Source of the DNA: Apostichopus japonicus
Lineage: Eukaryota; Echinodermata; Holothuroidea; Aspidochirotida; Stichopodidae
Assembly: GCF_037975245.1 (NCBI RefSeq)
Contig: NC_092582.1
Location: 4,752,001-4,816,000 of the forward strand
Reading direction: 5' to 3'
DNA length: 64,000 nucleotides
In this document: one piece after another, positions 12,301 to 27,300 of the stretch
Layout: each line of letters begins with the position of its first letter
Numbering within the stretch: position 1 is the stretch's first letter
The notes under the pieces: generated by a model
What the model saw: the letters and a program-made list of their open reading frames with translations, nothing else
Told to the model about the DNA's origin: nothing
The model's database searches: none
Translations under genes and position numbers: made by a program

Positions 12301-15300
12301 GGAGGAAGAATAGGGGGGTGACTTTGTCACAGTGAGAACCTAAGACTTTCTTTCTTTCTTTGGATTGTAAACGAACTACACCATCATTTGCTTCCATTTA
12401 TGTAATTTAGATGCTTTATATCGCTGTGAGGCATGGTAGGGTATAGTAGGGCCTTCCTTTTTGATCAGCATGAGAATTGGTCACAGCCTGTGGTTAAATC
12501 AAGAGTTTCAGATTGGGGAATGGATTTTCCTGGGGTCATTCTGGTCAGCCTTAGAAGGCTAAGACCGATGGTGCAAAAGCTTTGTGTTCACAACTTCAAC
12601 CGTTATCGTCATACACTGTACATGATGCTCATGTGTTGGTTATGTAATTATATACATATACTGTATATTATAAGGCAGTAGCAGAGACTATAATCTAGTG
12701 TTCATAAGTTGTGTAGCAGTTGTAAAGGCTTTGATATTTGTCTCTGATGAAATACAAAGGATCCCATATACAGAATCTGCTAAACGCCTTTTCACTTGTA
12801 TAAACGCAATTTGCCCGTTTGTATATCATTTGTGAAGCGATACGGGATCAATTATTCTCCTAGTACGTAATTGGTACTGTATCAAACTACAGTAGTATTA
12901 TGTACAGTATACAATTGAAGTGTGAAGTACTCTACATATACAAAATGAGTGGGTGAGATAATTCCCTTTGCTGTAAGGTTATCTGAAATCTATTTACTGA
13001 TATTTCTGTCAGACTGCAATTCTGTTTTGTAGACTCAGCATGCAGTCCTAGCATGTGACTCTGTAGGGTTACATTAGTTTATAAATATTGCTAGATCCCA
13101 TCCCTGGGTAGAAACAGAATAAGTTCAAAAGATCAATTGAAAGTCAATATCCCACTTGTTTTTTGTGTGCTTTTCTTGAGATTTTTGGGCATTTTTTTGT
13201 GGTTTACAGGATAGCGACAGTGAAGTTTCCATGCGTCCTTGGACCGAAGAGAAAGAAGATGAGGTTATTTATAATGTCTACCTCAAGAAAACGGACCAAC
13301 TTAATTCCCTCCAGACACCAGAGAAGGTGAGTATTCTACCAGAGAGTAAGAAAAAAAAAAAAAACAAGATTAGAAATAAAATTCCTTATCATTAACTCCA
13401 AATATGCTAGAAAGACATTAAATGGTCACCAATTACAATTGTTTAGAATTCATTTTCTTAACTTCCTTTCTTACCTGTCCCCTTGACACCATTTAGCACT
13501 CTCGCTGTCTACATTGTTTAGAGTGTTCACTGGGAACATTTTTAACACTGCGCACCTTTATCAACCGGTCACTACTGGTCACTACTGGTCATGACCCTCC
13601 TCACCCTACCACCCAAAAAGTATCCGAGAGTGATTTGCTAGACCTGGACTACTTTATATCCATTCGAATCTGACTCATTTGTTTCCTATCGTGCCACTCT
13701 AGGTTGACTGTTGTATGATACAGTAACGAAGATACTGAGGTTATCTGTATTCAAAGAAACTAAAATTGACAACTTTGTATTCTGTATTTAAACAATTTGC
13801 CAATTTCATCATCTGTAGCACTTTTGCTGTCCATAAGCAGATTAATTTATTCACTTTGGAAAATCTGGTACTCTGATTATGATGAATACTAGTTTTACGT
13901 ACAGGGTACTGCAGTGTTTTATTTGTTTTTTTAATATATTTTTTATTGTTCTGAACTAACAGTTTACTGACCTTGTGCATTAATCTATATGGATTCCAAA
14001 TATCCTGTGTGGCACTATTACATCTATCTTGTAGTGTTTAGCAATGTTGCAGCTCAGTTTATGGTCATTTCAACAGTTATTGCTTCCTCTCTCTGTTACT
14101 AAGGGAATAATTACAAACTGAAAGTGCTTTCCTAAGCCTTTTTCAGGAGTCACATGATTGTAGCTTGTATTTAGCTTAATCAACATATTACCCTCAGTTC
14201 ACAAAGCAAATTTCACAGGTTAGTTTGAAATAAATGTTTATAGTGAATCAAAATCACATGACTTTCAGTGACCAGAGATCATGGGATGGGACTAGTGGCT
14301 GGTGGGTAGAGAAGGGAGGTTGTGTGGAGAGGTTCATGACAATATTCTCTCTTTATTTCCGCAAGATGATAATACAAAAAATACATAGAAGATAGTACAA
14401 AGCATAAAAATGTTGAAGTATACATACAGTCATCACAAGAACAATCTTATTTACAATGTAATTATCATTGCGGGGGAGACCTGGCAGAAGCAATGCTTAT
14501 ATAAATTCCAGGCCACCCTCTAAACTTAATTAATTGAATTACTTATTACTAAACTTTAACCTATATGATGGTTGACTTTAGTTATATCATATTATTAAAT
14601 GAAAACCAGTTTGTTTTACAGAAGAAATCTAAAGGAAAAGACAAATTTGGTTAACGTACATGTGTGTGTACTCATTCTACGAGTTGCCCTCTCCAGTTTA
14701 TCATCAAAAGATTTCTTGAGATCTTCATCAACTGATAGTAATTTTTTGGTTCCACTTCTCAAATAAAAAATTTTCAAAGAAAAAAGCTGTCAGATCTCAA
14801 TGATCAAGGCATCCATAAATAAAACAAAAAAATCTCATTTATTGGGAAAATGTTTAAAAGATGTTGAATCTTTCCAATATATATTACTTTTTTTCTGTTT
14901 TTCCTCTTCCATATTTTGTCCTGTTCTCAGAACTGGCTAGCTGTGAAATGGCGGACGGTCAAAAGCCGAACCATCAAAGCCGCCACGGTGGAGAAATTAG
15001 TAGAACACTTACCGACAGTCATCGAAGAGATGGATTCGTTGTATCTGCACACATTCTTCAACACCTACTTAACATTCACAAATCTACAGTATGTACTGAA
15101 ACTGTTGATGCACAGGTGAGAGTCACAGCAATGTTCATATTTAAAGTGTAACCCACCCCCCTCCACCAGCCTATCCCGGTTAATGTTCTGATTGCTAAGA
15201 ATGGTCAACTGTGGTCAAATTTGTAGGGGTCCTTGTTTCCCCCTTTCCATTAGAGCTTCTTACTGTCATTGAGAACTTTAAATGTGTAGTTCAACCCTCG

Positions 15301-18300
15301 TTCTTACATCTATAGGGAGTATTAAAGAGGCATAAAAACCTGTGCGTATGTCTCAGTATTCTATACATCTCCTAAAGATAGCACAGTCATCAGTCGTAAA
15401 TAAAGCATCAGGGTTGATGATCAGAATTAAATTATTGGTTAATTGTTCATTGAGTGAAGAATGATATTGTAAAAAGTAAAAATGACTGCCACTTTAAGGC
15501 TACACTACTTTGTATACCAAGGAATGCTTGACATTTCCGTGCAATAGTATATAGTCGGACATGTGTATTCCACTGTGTGATAATGTGGGATACAAAAGGA
15601 ACCTAGAGGAGCCCAGTACAGCCCGTGGAGGTCTACACATACACTGTGTTGTTGCCTAATTTCATTCTCGTTCTGTTCTTGTTCATTCATTAACATACAT
15701 AACACCTCAAAATAAATTCAATAAAAATAAAAATATTCATTTTAGCCTTTGAAGAAGATCCTGCTAGGATCGAAACGTCAGGCCAACTTACTTTTACATA
15801 TACATAACACCAGGCGGACCTGTTTTTTCAAACATCCCAAATATCTAAGTGTACACCCAAGCTTACTGAAATTCCATTGGAAATTTCTATCTATATTGCA
15901 TACTTCACATGTCTGTTTCCCTAAAGCACATAAGAAATATCAGAAAATAAAAATGAAAGCAATCCCTGATTGTCACTGTTTTGCTGAATTGAAATTGTAT
16001 TATCATGGTGATCTTTGTATTCGATTTGACATTCACTCTTGGATACAATGGTTGGTGTTGGCTTGATGTATGACAGTCGGTTTGTCGTGACACCTTTTAT
16101 GTAAACGTGCACAGTGACACCAGCATATTTTAGATTTAGTCTCTGGCATTGTATGTGAGTCATTAGTTGTTAACAATATATAATAACTTTCAAGGATGGA
16201 TCATTGTTCATTCTATTGTCATTACTCAATAAAAATATATACGTCTATTGTTGATAAGGGTTTGTGGCCGTGACCATGCATTATTCTCTCAAGTATTTTA
16301 GGAATATCTTTGATGTAACAATGGCACAGGGTGTATATAGTGGATAATCTTTTTGATGATTATGTCTTTAGAAGAAGGATATTTTGACGATTAAAATGGT
16401 CTCTTTAACCCAATTGTTGTAAATTTTCTGAACGAGATGGCGGGAACTGTCTCATGGTAAAACAAAATTTTCAGAGATAAAATTCAGATCCTTCAAAACT
16501 GCTCCAAAAAATTTGAATGATAGATTGTTATTGTCAATTAATATCAATGTCACAACAGATGTTTAAAATCTTGAAAAAAGTCTGTTTCGTTTCAAAAGGA
16601 ATTAAAAAGGACCTACTGTATCATGCTTTCATGGTAGGTATGTGCAGTGTATATGGAAAAGAAATCAAGGCCGAGAGTATTAATGTCAGCTTATATATAT
16701 TAGCCACCTTATTACCTATATAGGCATAAATTTAAGTTTTCCATGAAGTAAAATTCAATGTATTTCTGTGGATATTTGCGAGCAAAGATGCGATAATTGG
16801 GTGATTGTTACCAAGACCATTGTGAATATTCATAATCTTTGAGGTTTTCCATGTTTCACGACCTGTTATATAATGCAGCATTTATTGCATATATTTGATC
16901 TGATAAGAGCAACCCAAAGTTGAGATCTATGGTCGTTACTATATAATCAGCTGTGCCGTTTCCGATGCAAATTCACAGGTGTGTGTACAGTACATGTCTT
17001 CAGTACATAATTCCATTGGGCTGGTGTTTGCGTTTTGTTGATAACTTGCACTATGTTACAATAAAAAAAGGGGAAAAAAAAGTCAAAATTTTGATTGCAA
17101 GTTTGTATTGCATTCTTATGAGAATCCCTACAGTGTTATTTTTAGTCTAGATGTCAACAGTACAGTAGATTCAGTCTTTTGACAGAAGAGGCCGAACAGT
17201 GTGAATATGGTACGATATACAACAATAGATCGGCCTTTGTGGGGTCTTTGTTAGGTGTTGCTATTTTTCTTCCCATGGAATTCGTGACGTAGCAGGTCCT
17301 ATTGAGTGTCGGTTACTCTGAATACAAGGCGTGCCCTTGAACCACCCATAGCTAACTCCTCATGCATTGAGAGATAATATTTAATATTGATTGACTAGCT
17401 TGTAAGCAAACCAGCATACTGCAGCTGTACAGTCTATATGCTATTGACGTCCCTAATGTGTTTATTGATTGGGGGAAGGTACTGTTAGCTCTCTTAGTCG
17501 TGACAATTATTGTCATATAAGAGAGCAACTAAGTCTGTCCGACTGGAGTGTATCGAAACTACAAAATACTGAGCCACCTTCACTGTAGCAATTACAAGCC
17601 TCTGCCCTGTCTTTAGATCATGACCAACACACTACACCATGTATACTCAAGTACTCGTGCATAAATGTATCCTGTGGTTGTCAGTTTACTCTCCCATGGT
17701 AGTGAGGCTAAAATATTTGTTTTAATATTGAAGTTGCAATTCCTGTAAGTTTCCAAACCTTTAGAAAATTGCTAGTGATTGTTGGTACAGCATTTTGTCC
17801 TATACCTGGTAGGCTGGCCGTACAACAAGATGTAGGAGAAGTCGATAAGTAGTAGTCATGTGTTCATTTTATTTAGTAGAACATCTACAGTAGTATGACA
17901 AGTGTACCTAAGTAAGTTAGATTTGAAGTCTTGATTTTGAAGCAGCATTTTTTTGAGTTGAAATGGATAAAATATTCCAATGTTTGTCTATAGTAAAAAC
18001 CCATAACTAAGTATTAAACTCATTATTTAGTTTAACTAGTCAAGTTTCATACAAGTAGTGAAGCTAATGTTGTGAAATTTTTTAATATTTGCTGTTACTT
18101 GTGTTTTATACTAATTATGAAAAGTGTCTGATGGACAAAATATTGTGGATTGCATCAAATTCGTTTATTGCTCTCTCAATTACATTCACTCGGTTAAATA
18201 ATCTAGCAGGAACATGTCTGAGTTTAGTTAATTATTTGTAAATCTTATTCGAAGAAATACTCATATGTTTCGAAAACCAAGTTTTTTAAAACAAACTGAG

Positions 18301-21300
18301 AAAAAAAAAGCTGCTTTAACTTCCTTAAATGGTGTCATATGAATAAATCTATAACTCAGTAATACATTATATTTAAAAGAAGATTAGAATTAAGTCAATC
18401 AACACGTAAACAAACAAACAAACAAACAAACGAGCAACAGATAAAAGGTATGCTGTATTGGCCCCAAATATTCTAGATATTCAAATATGGTCACCTTTGA
18501 TCAAAATTGTTGAACTGTTTTTATTACAACCTTAGAGGAACTTTTCCTCACTGGGATATTCAGTCATCTTGTGTGTTCCTTAAAAATGTCTGAGAACAAT
18601 TTGGAAAGTAGAGACCTCCAGGAAAGTACTTTTTGAAAAGCAATTATAGCATGCTATAATTTGGGGCCTACACTGACTACCTTTAAGTCAAAAGTCCCTC
18701 ATGTTCGTATCGGTTCAGTCTAGTATTTATGATGAAGGTACAGTTGGCTTCATTGTCATACTTTTGCATCATTGCATTGATCAGTAGAAAATTGGTTTAT
18801 ACAGTACTTGTTTTGACCCGTTCTCTTATTTTTTTTCTCCTGTTTCTCTTTTCAAGGTATTATGAGGCTTGCCACATACCAGGATCACAAAGAGAGAACT
18901 TGAAAAGGTGAGAAAAAAGTTCAATTTTGTGTGTGTTTTGGTTGCTGGAATGAGGGTGGGCAGGGTAGGGTAGGGGATGGGAAAGGAAGAAGAAGGAGGG
19001 GTTATTAGAGGGTTAGCAGAGTGTCAGGTGAGTATTTTAATTCTCATCATCTCAATTGACTTTGGTCTAGAATTTCAAGTTGTATCAATTTATTTTCAAT
19101 CAAAGTGGTAACCAAGCTTGAATCTTTAGTTTTGTTGCCTTCCTTTTTTTTTTGGCAAACAGAAAAATCCATTTGGCACTAAGCCAGTGAACAGCCCGAG
19201 GTGCTGCTTGTTTAATCACTTTTCAGTCCTATAAACCGGGCACAATACATTCCCTGATCTTTAGCTGTATGAATACCCCTCGATTGAACACACTGTGTGT
19301 TGTACTAATTTCAACTGTCTTTGGAAGTGCTGTAATGTTTTTGTATTTAATCTAGATCCAAAGTTGTTTGTTTTGACAAATTGTTATTTCAAAGGCAGTC
19401 CAAGAGAAGAATATTAAAACTAACAGGAAAGAGTCTCCTCAGGAGAGTGTTGACATTTTTCGTTCACTCATAAAGTCTGTTCCTGCATCGCATGTTGGCT
19501 CGTTAATTAAAGTGGACGCCTCATTAACCAAATCTTCAATTATCAATTAAAACATTGCTCGAATATGGATGGAGAAATATTGTCAATAAGGAAGTAGAAT
19601 TTTGTGATACATAATCTCCAGGATGCAATAAATAAACAGTTGAAAATATTCCAAGGCCATCTCTATGCCAATTTTGATTGTTTTTGTAGAAAATGCATTA
19701 TTGTGAATTGTAGAGTGCAAGGTTATGGCTATATGAAAATACAAAAAAACTTGGTCCATCCTCACTGTACATTTCACATGTTGTTATCCTCGATATATTT
19801 GAGCAATGTAAAGTATGGTGACTGTTAATAGTAAATAAGGAGGGTTTATTACTGTATATCTTCTTCTACCTTGCATTCGATAATCGAGTCGACGAATTCT
19901 GAGATTTAGCATATATACGCACGTATTGCATGTTTCAATGTGGATGCGGTGATCTCAATCAGGAAACTTGTTCGAGTTAAACACCCTTAGATTTCAGGAT
20001 GCAATAAAAACGTTGAAGGGTAATTGGTGGATACGTTTATATCCTTTTGCTGGTTTCAATGTCGTTATTGTTGAAACTTGAGTATTTTCATATCAAACCT
20101 TGGTCAACCTCTGTAGAGTTCAATCTATAACTTCATCCATTTTTGTTAAGCTATCTAGTAGTGATGGGACTAGTATAATAACATCTGAAAGAATCTCAAA
20201 ACATTTAGCATCAACTGTTGTTTTTGATCTGTTACAAAGAATGTTCAATCTCTTTAACCTGCCGTCACCTTTGTCTGTGTGATACCAAAGGACCTTTGGA
20301 AAATGGAAATATTTATGAATTACATACAGACACACACACACACATGGATGTATACATGTGTACCCATGGCTCCAAACAATCAAAAAGAACATAGTTTCCA
20401 ACAGTAGCAAGCTCTGATTGGTAAGCTGTGCATTTCTAATCCCGCTAAAGAATGGAATTTAGATTGTTAGAATGAATCAAACGGATCCATGCGGTGAGAA
20501 ATACAACACTTATTACACATATAAGAAGAAGAAAAAATCAGACAATTTTGCTTTAAATGTGGTTGACTTTAAAGCTGCTAGAAAAATTAGCTGGACATTT
20601 TGTTAGTCTCATAAGTTACCAAGTTAAGAATAAGGAAGTATTTACAACCTTGTCATTCCCACATGACCATCCATTCCTTTCTTTATCCTCTCTGGCACAG
20701 AGTTATTTCTGGGTCCAGATTAGAACAATATATGGTTTCAAGGCAGGTCTTCCCCCCCCCTCCTCCTCCCCCCTTTGCTCTTTCTCTTCTTCTCAAGATA
20801 ATTGTTTTTCCCTTTACTCATGGTTGATTTAAAGTCTACTCCCCATGATTTGATTTCAATTTCCAGTTCATAATGCTCCCAAGTTTCATATCACTTCCTC
20901 TACATACTGTTGTCATGGTGTATTAATGTTACAAGTACCATATGCTCTCCATTTAATCAATGATTAATTGAGCAAGTAATGTAGTCTCGAATTAAAGCAT
21001 CATTTTGACATATCCTTGCATTTTGTTTTTTTCAATTGTGTTCACTAAACAGACTACCACGAGAAGTGTCCGTATGACAAACTTACTGTAATTAAATCAT
21101 GTTCTTTAAGTACTTACTCAATAACCTTTTATTTGGTTTGAAAACTTGAAGCGAGTACCTCTGTTCTTCAAAACGCAGGCTAGGAAGTTATGGAAAATTA
21201 TCACATGTGGTCATGTGCATTTTTTGGCCAGATAATTTCACTCCCCGCTTTTGAATACATCTTCGGCCTAGATTAACCATCTCAGAACTTCAGGAAGAAA

Positions 21301-24300
21301 GGATATTGACTTGTAATGCAGATTCAGACTGCTGTGCAAACATAAAATAAACCTGCCACCCTTTTGTATTATTCAGCAGATCTTCACTACATTCCTTTAA
21401 TCTTTTCTTTTCTTTTATAAGTGTCTGTAAAGTGCTCAGCACGATGCTGTTATTCATTTCCCGTTTTTTACGCTTTGGCTGTTGTAGAGTTTATATGTTT
21501 CACATACGGTAATTAGTAACTTAATAATATCAGCATCAGTGGCTACAGACTATGATGTCATTTTGGAAACAAAAGCCTATCAGGAGAGCATTTATTACAC
21601 TGTTATACTTATGAATATTCATTATTATTAAGGTAGGTTATGTTACTGTTGTCAGTGTCTTTTCTGCTTGAAATTACTGTAAGCTCAAGAGATAAAATGA
21701 ATTGTGAGCTTCCAGCAGATTATAATATAAGTTTAAAATTTTAAACTTTCCTAGTATTTTGTTGTTTTTGTGCAATGAAATAAACACAAAGCAAAGAGAA
21801 GGAAAAACATGGACCAAAAATAAAAATTAATAGGTAAATAAAACAAATCAAAACAAAAACAAAGTTAGGAATTATTTCAAGCATTTATCTGTGTGACTCA
21901 TGCTAACAGATTAGATACATCCATATCTTATCCTATCTTAGATTATGTACTGAAGAATATCATGCATGGGCCTGCTGTTACCACAGCAAAATGAACTTTG
22001 TTCTCCTGCACTTTTATGAACCTGAGCGTAATTGCAGTGGTAGATGTCTGTGATTATTTGGTCACGTAAATAAACAAAGGTTTCAGAAAATAATGGCTAC
22101 GATGCCACCTAGGATATCTGACTTTTAAATTATCATGGCAGAATTAAGGAAGTTTCTTTTTATTCATTTTACCCTTTGTCTTTTTTATTTATGTCTGAAA
22201 AATCGTTTTCATTGTCATTAACTGTAGTATTATGTAAATATTTATTACCATGAAATTTAACTTTCACTGTCTGATTACGATGGTGACATATTCATCACAA
22301 TGTTGTTAACTTGAGGAAGTTGTTTGATTATGAAAATTGTTGCGTATATGTTATTTCATGAGGAGTTGGCTGGTTTATAATAGTACAGTAGGAGTGCAAG
22401 TGAAATGAGTTTACAAAAGTTATGATATCACATCTGCTGCTGCTGTATCAATTTTCTAACATTGCATTATTTAATATTGAAATGACTAGAGTCAATAAGT
22501 GTTGCATGGTGGCAGCAGTGGGATAACTTAAAACTTTGGTCGCAAGGATAAAATTTGGGTAAAGATTTTGCAACATGGGAGAAGATATAAGTATAGTACT
22601 TCCCATCCAGATAGTGCAAAATGGTTAAATTGTCTTTGTAATAATACAGTATATTAGAGGTAAATAATGCATGAATTTGAATGTCTCAGGTTAATGCACA
22701 GTTACCTAGTACAAATGGAAGGAAAACGGCACTTTGGAATGAGTTTGGGAAGGTGTGGTGGGCTCGTGAGATATATACTGTACGTACCTGCAAGGAGTGG
22801 TGAAGAATGTAAAACAAGAGTAGGAAAGTTTTTGAGTCACATTTGCATGATTTTTCGCAGTACTCTTTTACTCACCAGAGTAATTTAAATTTTTCCCGCC
22901 AATATGACTAGAATTTGTGCAAGATGTATCAGGTCAAGTGTTACCATAAATTCTGAATAATTCCTGCAGGGTTTGCAGAGATCATTAAATGCACTTGTGT
23001 AATACTATCCTGGTTTGTTTTGGTTTGGATCTCTCGGATAACTCCATGAACTTCCTGCTCGATAACGATTGACCTCCTTAGATGAGAGGAAATCCTCTTA
23101 GTCGTTTCCTGATGCAACCCCTTGATTATTAAAAAATATGGACACTTGGAAAAGGGATGTAAGCCATGAAGCCTTTGACTACAGTAGTATATATACTCTG
23201 GATGCACTAGCCTCATCACCGTTGTATTTACAGCTCTACAGCAGGTTCAAGTAATTAAAGTGTTCTGATCGTAGAAGTTACACTAGTCTCAACCACAGTG
23301 GTCTGTTTCCCAAAATAAATGAAGAAGTGAGATGCCAAAAGGATTAGGTAGTGATTGATGGCCAAAACTACAACATTTTGCTTTTCCTTAAAGACTATTT
23401 TTGGATTCAATATATACACATAAGTAGTTTGAAATTTGTCTGTATGACAGCTTTTTGCCCTCAAAGCAAAGTAAAGTTATGTCGTCCGTCACTTTCATTG
23501 AGCACTATTACTCTTGTTACCTGATTTCAGCAATTCTCTGATATCAAATACTTCATGTCAACATTCTAGTCGTCTGGCTCCTTTAACCAAGACATTAAAG
23601 GTAGTCAGTATAGGTCGCAAATTATAGCATGCTATAATTGCTAGAAGTTTTCAAAAAGTACTCTCCTGGTGATCTTTGCTCTCCAAATTGTTCTCAGACA
23701 TTTTTAAGGAACACACAAGATAACTGAATGTCCCAGTGAGGAAAATATCCTCAAAGGTTATATTAGAAACAGTCTAAGAATTTTGACCAAAGGTGATCAT
23801 ATTAGAATATCTAGCATATTTGTGGCCAATACAGCCTAACACAGCCAACAATACCCCTGGAACATCCCACATACTTTGCGTGCCCACATAATCTTCTCAC
23901 ATATGCTATGCTCATAGAACCATTGCTTCAGTCGACATTTACCAAATATGCCATCTCTTTCTTCAATTGTTGTAGGAATATCCGTTCTGTTATCGTGACA
24001 TGGCTGGAAGAGAACCCCAAGGACTTCTATCAACCCCCAGACCATCCATGCTTGCAGTTTCTCAAGGATGTTGCCATGGAAACGATGCAAGATGCAGAAT
24101 TTTTAAACAAGATTGATCAGATTTTCCAAAAATTTTCATTGGAAGAAGATGAAGGTAAAAAAATTTCATAGGTTTATTTTAAATGTGACGAGAGAGGTAA
24201 ATCGGTCCAGTCAGTACAAACGATTAGCAGGTTGGGCTGACTGATTTAGCAGATTATGGGTATTCTATCCTGGCCAGTGTTGACAGACACTTTTGTAGAA

Positions 24301-27300
24301 GTGACCAAGAGGTGATGACCAAACTGCGTTGTACTGTAAATGAGGCAATCTAATACCTTAAAAGTATGAACAAAAATTTGAAGGCAATAATGACCCTGGG
24401 AAATTTGTTTGAATACAATGTTCTGAAACTATTCTTAGAGCTCTGTGAAATTTGGTAAGTGCATTTGAAATTTCTTTTTCTTCTTATAATTCATCATCAT
24501 TTCTTTTTATTTTAGATAATCATTACTTGCACGATCCTCTGTCAGCAAATGTTTCCATCGACGACACAGTTGGTTTCATGCTTCAAGGAGGCATCACGTA
24601 TAGACACATCACTGAAATAGACACAAAGGCACTAGCTTCGCAACTGACTGCCATGGATGCGGTAAGTACGACATGCCTTCCTCTCTGGTCAAATAGTTTG
24701 AAACCATGGCCCAAGACTGCCTTTTACAAATCATCTTAAGCAGTGGTCACAATTGTGAAATTTATAATACAAAGTGTGTCGGGGTTGCTTTTATGGAGCT
24801 GTTGAGTAAGGTAACTTGACAAGTCACTAGTGGAAATATGTATTAAAATCTTTGATATTTGTTGATATGTGCATTCAACTTTTGGTCCCTTCATTTGTCC
24901 GGAGGGGGAAGGTTCCTTACTTTTATCTGAGAGAAACATGAATATTCATACTGCACATACTGACAGTTCCAGTGCTCTGAAGCAGGTCATGAATGTACAG
25001 TATGGATGGTTTCGAACCAGTGTCTCAGAGTTACAAGACTTACCCTCTGTCAAGTGAACTATACAGTTCTTAATTAGTGGGCAATCACTATACTAGCAGT
25101 TCTTAATTAGTGGGCAATCACTATGTAGCAGTTGCTTTCCTGGGGTGCCAGGCAGTCTAAGTTACAGTACCTTGCATACAGTACCAAATTAACATGGATC
25201 ACAGCCCAATTTCATTCCATACAACCCACAAAGTGACAGCCCAAGGGAAATGGTTTCAGTTCATCTGCAGTTGTGTAACATCAAACTCGTAACACAGACA
25301 GAATAATCGTGTTCATACTAGTCAGCTTCATTTTATTTTTTTAAACAATTTTAACAACCAAAGTATTTTGAACAACATGTTTTGTCAAAGTTCCCTCTAC
25401 AGTAGCAATCATTAAATATAAAAGTATTTCCAAATCAGAGACCTAACGCCCACCTTGTTATGGTTTAATAGTAACGGTCCTGGTATAGCGAATTGAGAAC
25501 TGTTATATCTAAAGCCATTAAAGTATTTGACTATACATATTGACACCCAACCTTGTTATGGCTTCATGGTAACGGTCCTTGTGTAATGAATTGAGTACTG
25601 TTTATATCTGTTCAATTAAAGCATTTGACTATACATAAAGATTATCTTTATCTCTATTTGGTTTAGATAAAACCTAAGTGTGACTTAACTGTCAAGTGTC
25701 CTGAATAAGTGGTGATGCCGTGTATATATATGCTACTGTTGAATATATATGCTGCATCAATTCAGAGAATGGCAGGATCTCCATAAATATGTAATATTTT
25801 ACAAACTTTTTGCGCATAAGTAGCTATTCTTCAGTGCACCTTATATAAGAAAAGAAAATGCGAGACAGGACACATAGTTGGTAAAGCAGGAATAAGCAAT
25901 GATAAAAAATAACCTTGTAAAAGACTGCAAGGTTGTCCATTGTATTTATGTCAGTTTACAAACTTTTGAGATAACCTAGACTACCTCGTTGAGGATCTCC
26001 CTTCCCTCCCCTCCCCCTGTTGACCCATTTACCAACTTTATTTCAATTTACTGCCCAAATCCTATCTTTTGTACAACATCAACAAGTTATCCTGATATAC
26101 AGTGGAAGGGAAACTGGGGGGGGGGGGTACAAACTGACTGAAAAAGTATCACGATCTATAAAGTTTGCTTGTGAATACAAGTTGATTAACAATATTCTTT
26201 GGTAAATATATTTTCTGATATTTTCTGATATCATCTATACCTATTGATGCATGTACAGTACTTGGCAGGGGAAAAACAATGCAATTGAGGCAAAACAATA
26301 AAAAGACAGGAAGGAGAAAAAAAGGACAATACGTTACAGATATATTTGTAAAGTTGTTAATAGGAGAGCAAAGGGAACAGGTAGCTTCAGACTTCAGTAA
26401 CCCTACCCATACTTCCCCACCTCCAACCCACCACCCTACCAATTCCCACCCAACCTCTCTCTACCCAGCCTAATTCCTATCTCTCTGCTGAATATTCTTG
26501 CCAACTCAACTTCTTTCATATTTCTGTTAACATCCATAGAGGTTCCTTGGTTGATGTAAATGTTAAATGTTGAGGGGGGGGGGGGGGTTGGGGGATCAGG
26601 AGGGATGAATGACTAAGTAAATTTCTTATTTGTACATTAAAGAAAATCATCACGATGGACACTTACAATAACCAATCTGGGTTTCATTACTGTTGGTACA
26701 ATTGTGAATATTTGAGGTAACAACAACCCCCAGTGTTAATAAAGGTAATCTGCAGTACATTAAAATATTATATGCCTAAGAGATCTTTAAAGTTTATCAA
26801 AAACCACTTCCTCATAAGTGTCTAATTGTTGTTAATTTTGACCATCAGCCATTATTCAGGTTCAGCATTCAGCATTTACCACCACTTCTCTGTGGTCAAC
26901 TATGCAAGAGGGGATTTTACCCCAACCATTGGTTCCTCCTCCTTTATCTAGCATATATTTGTACCTCCTCCTTTATCTACTTTATCTAGCATATATTTGA
27001 GGTTAACATGATAGCAACAGGGTATATGGTCATTCAACAGTCCCTGTACTCAGAAGGACCAAAGTTTATTGACATGATGGTGTGTTTACACCCCTGATTA
27101 GCCTTACCTCTTCCAGTGATAAGATACTGACCTATTTCCAGCCAAGGGTGACCTGCAACAAAGCTCAGTTAATTGAACACTTTTTGAACTATTGTGTATC
27201 CGTATGTAAAAGGGGCCTAACACAAGGTGATACCAGACATCATGGCGTCCTGTTTTATTTTAAATTTGATTGCGAAGTTTGAATTGAATTTATACTTTTA

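Larger units (their letters stand above)
15116..18856 (+). other. RGL1 intron 3
   Basis: Holds a hammerhead-like retroelement fragment near 15745, an (AAAC)n microsatellite at 18408-18431 and one copy of a 240-bp repeat at 18451-18686. Nothing else recognised. Confidence 0.5.

Noticed and set aside
14622-14649. Possible mini-exon encoding KKSKGKDKF
   Set aside because: It has AG and GT borders, but its 28 nt would shift exon 3 out of the REM frame.
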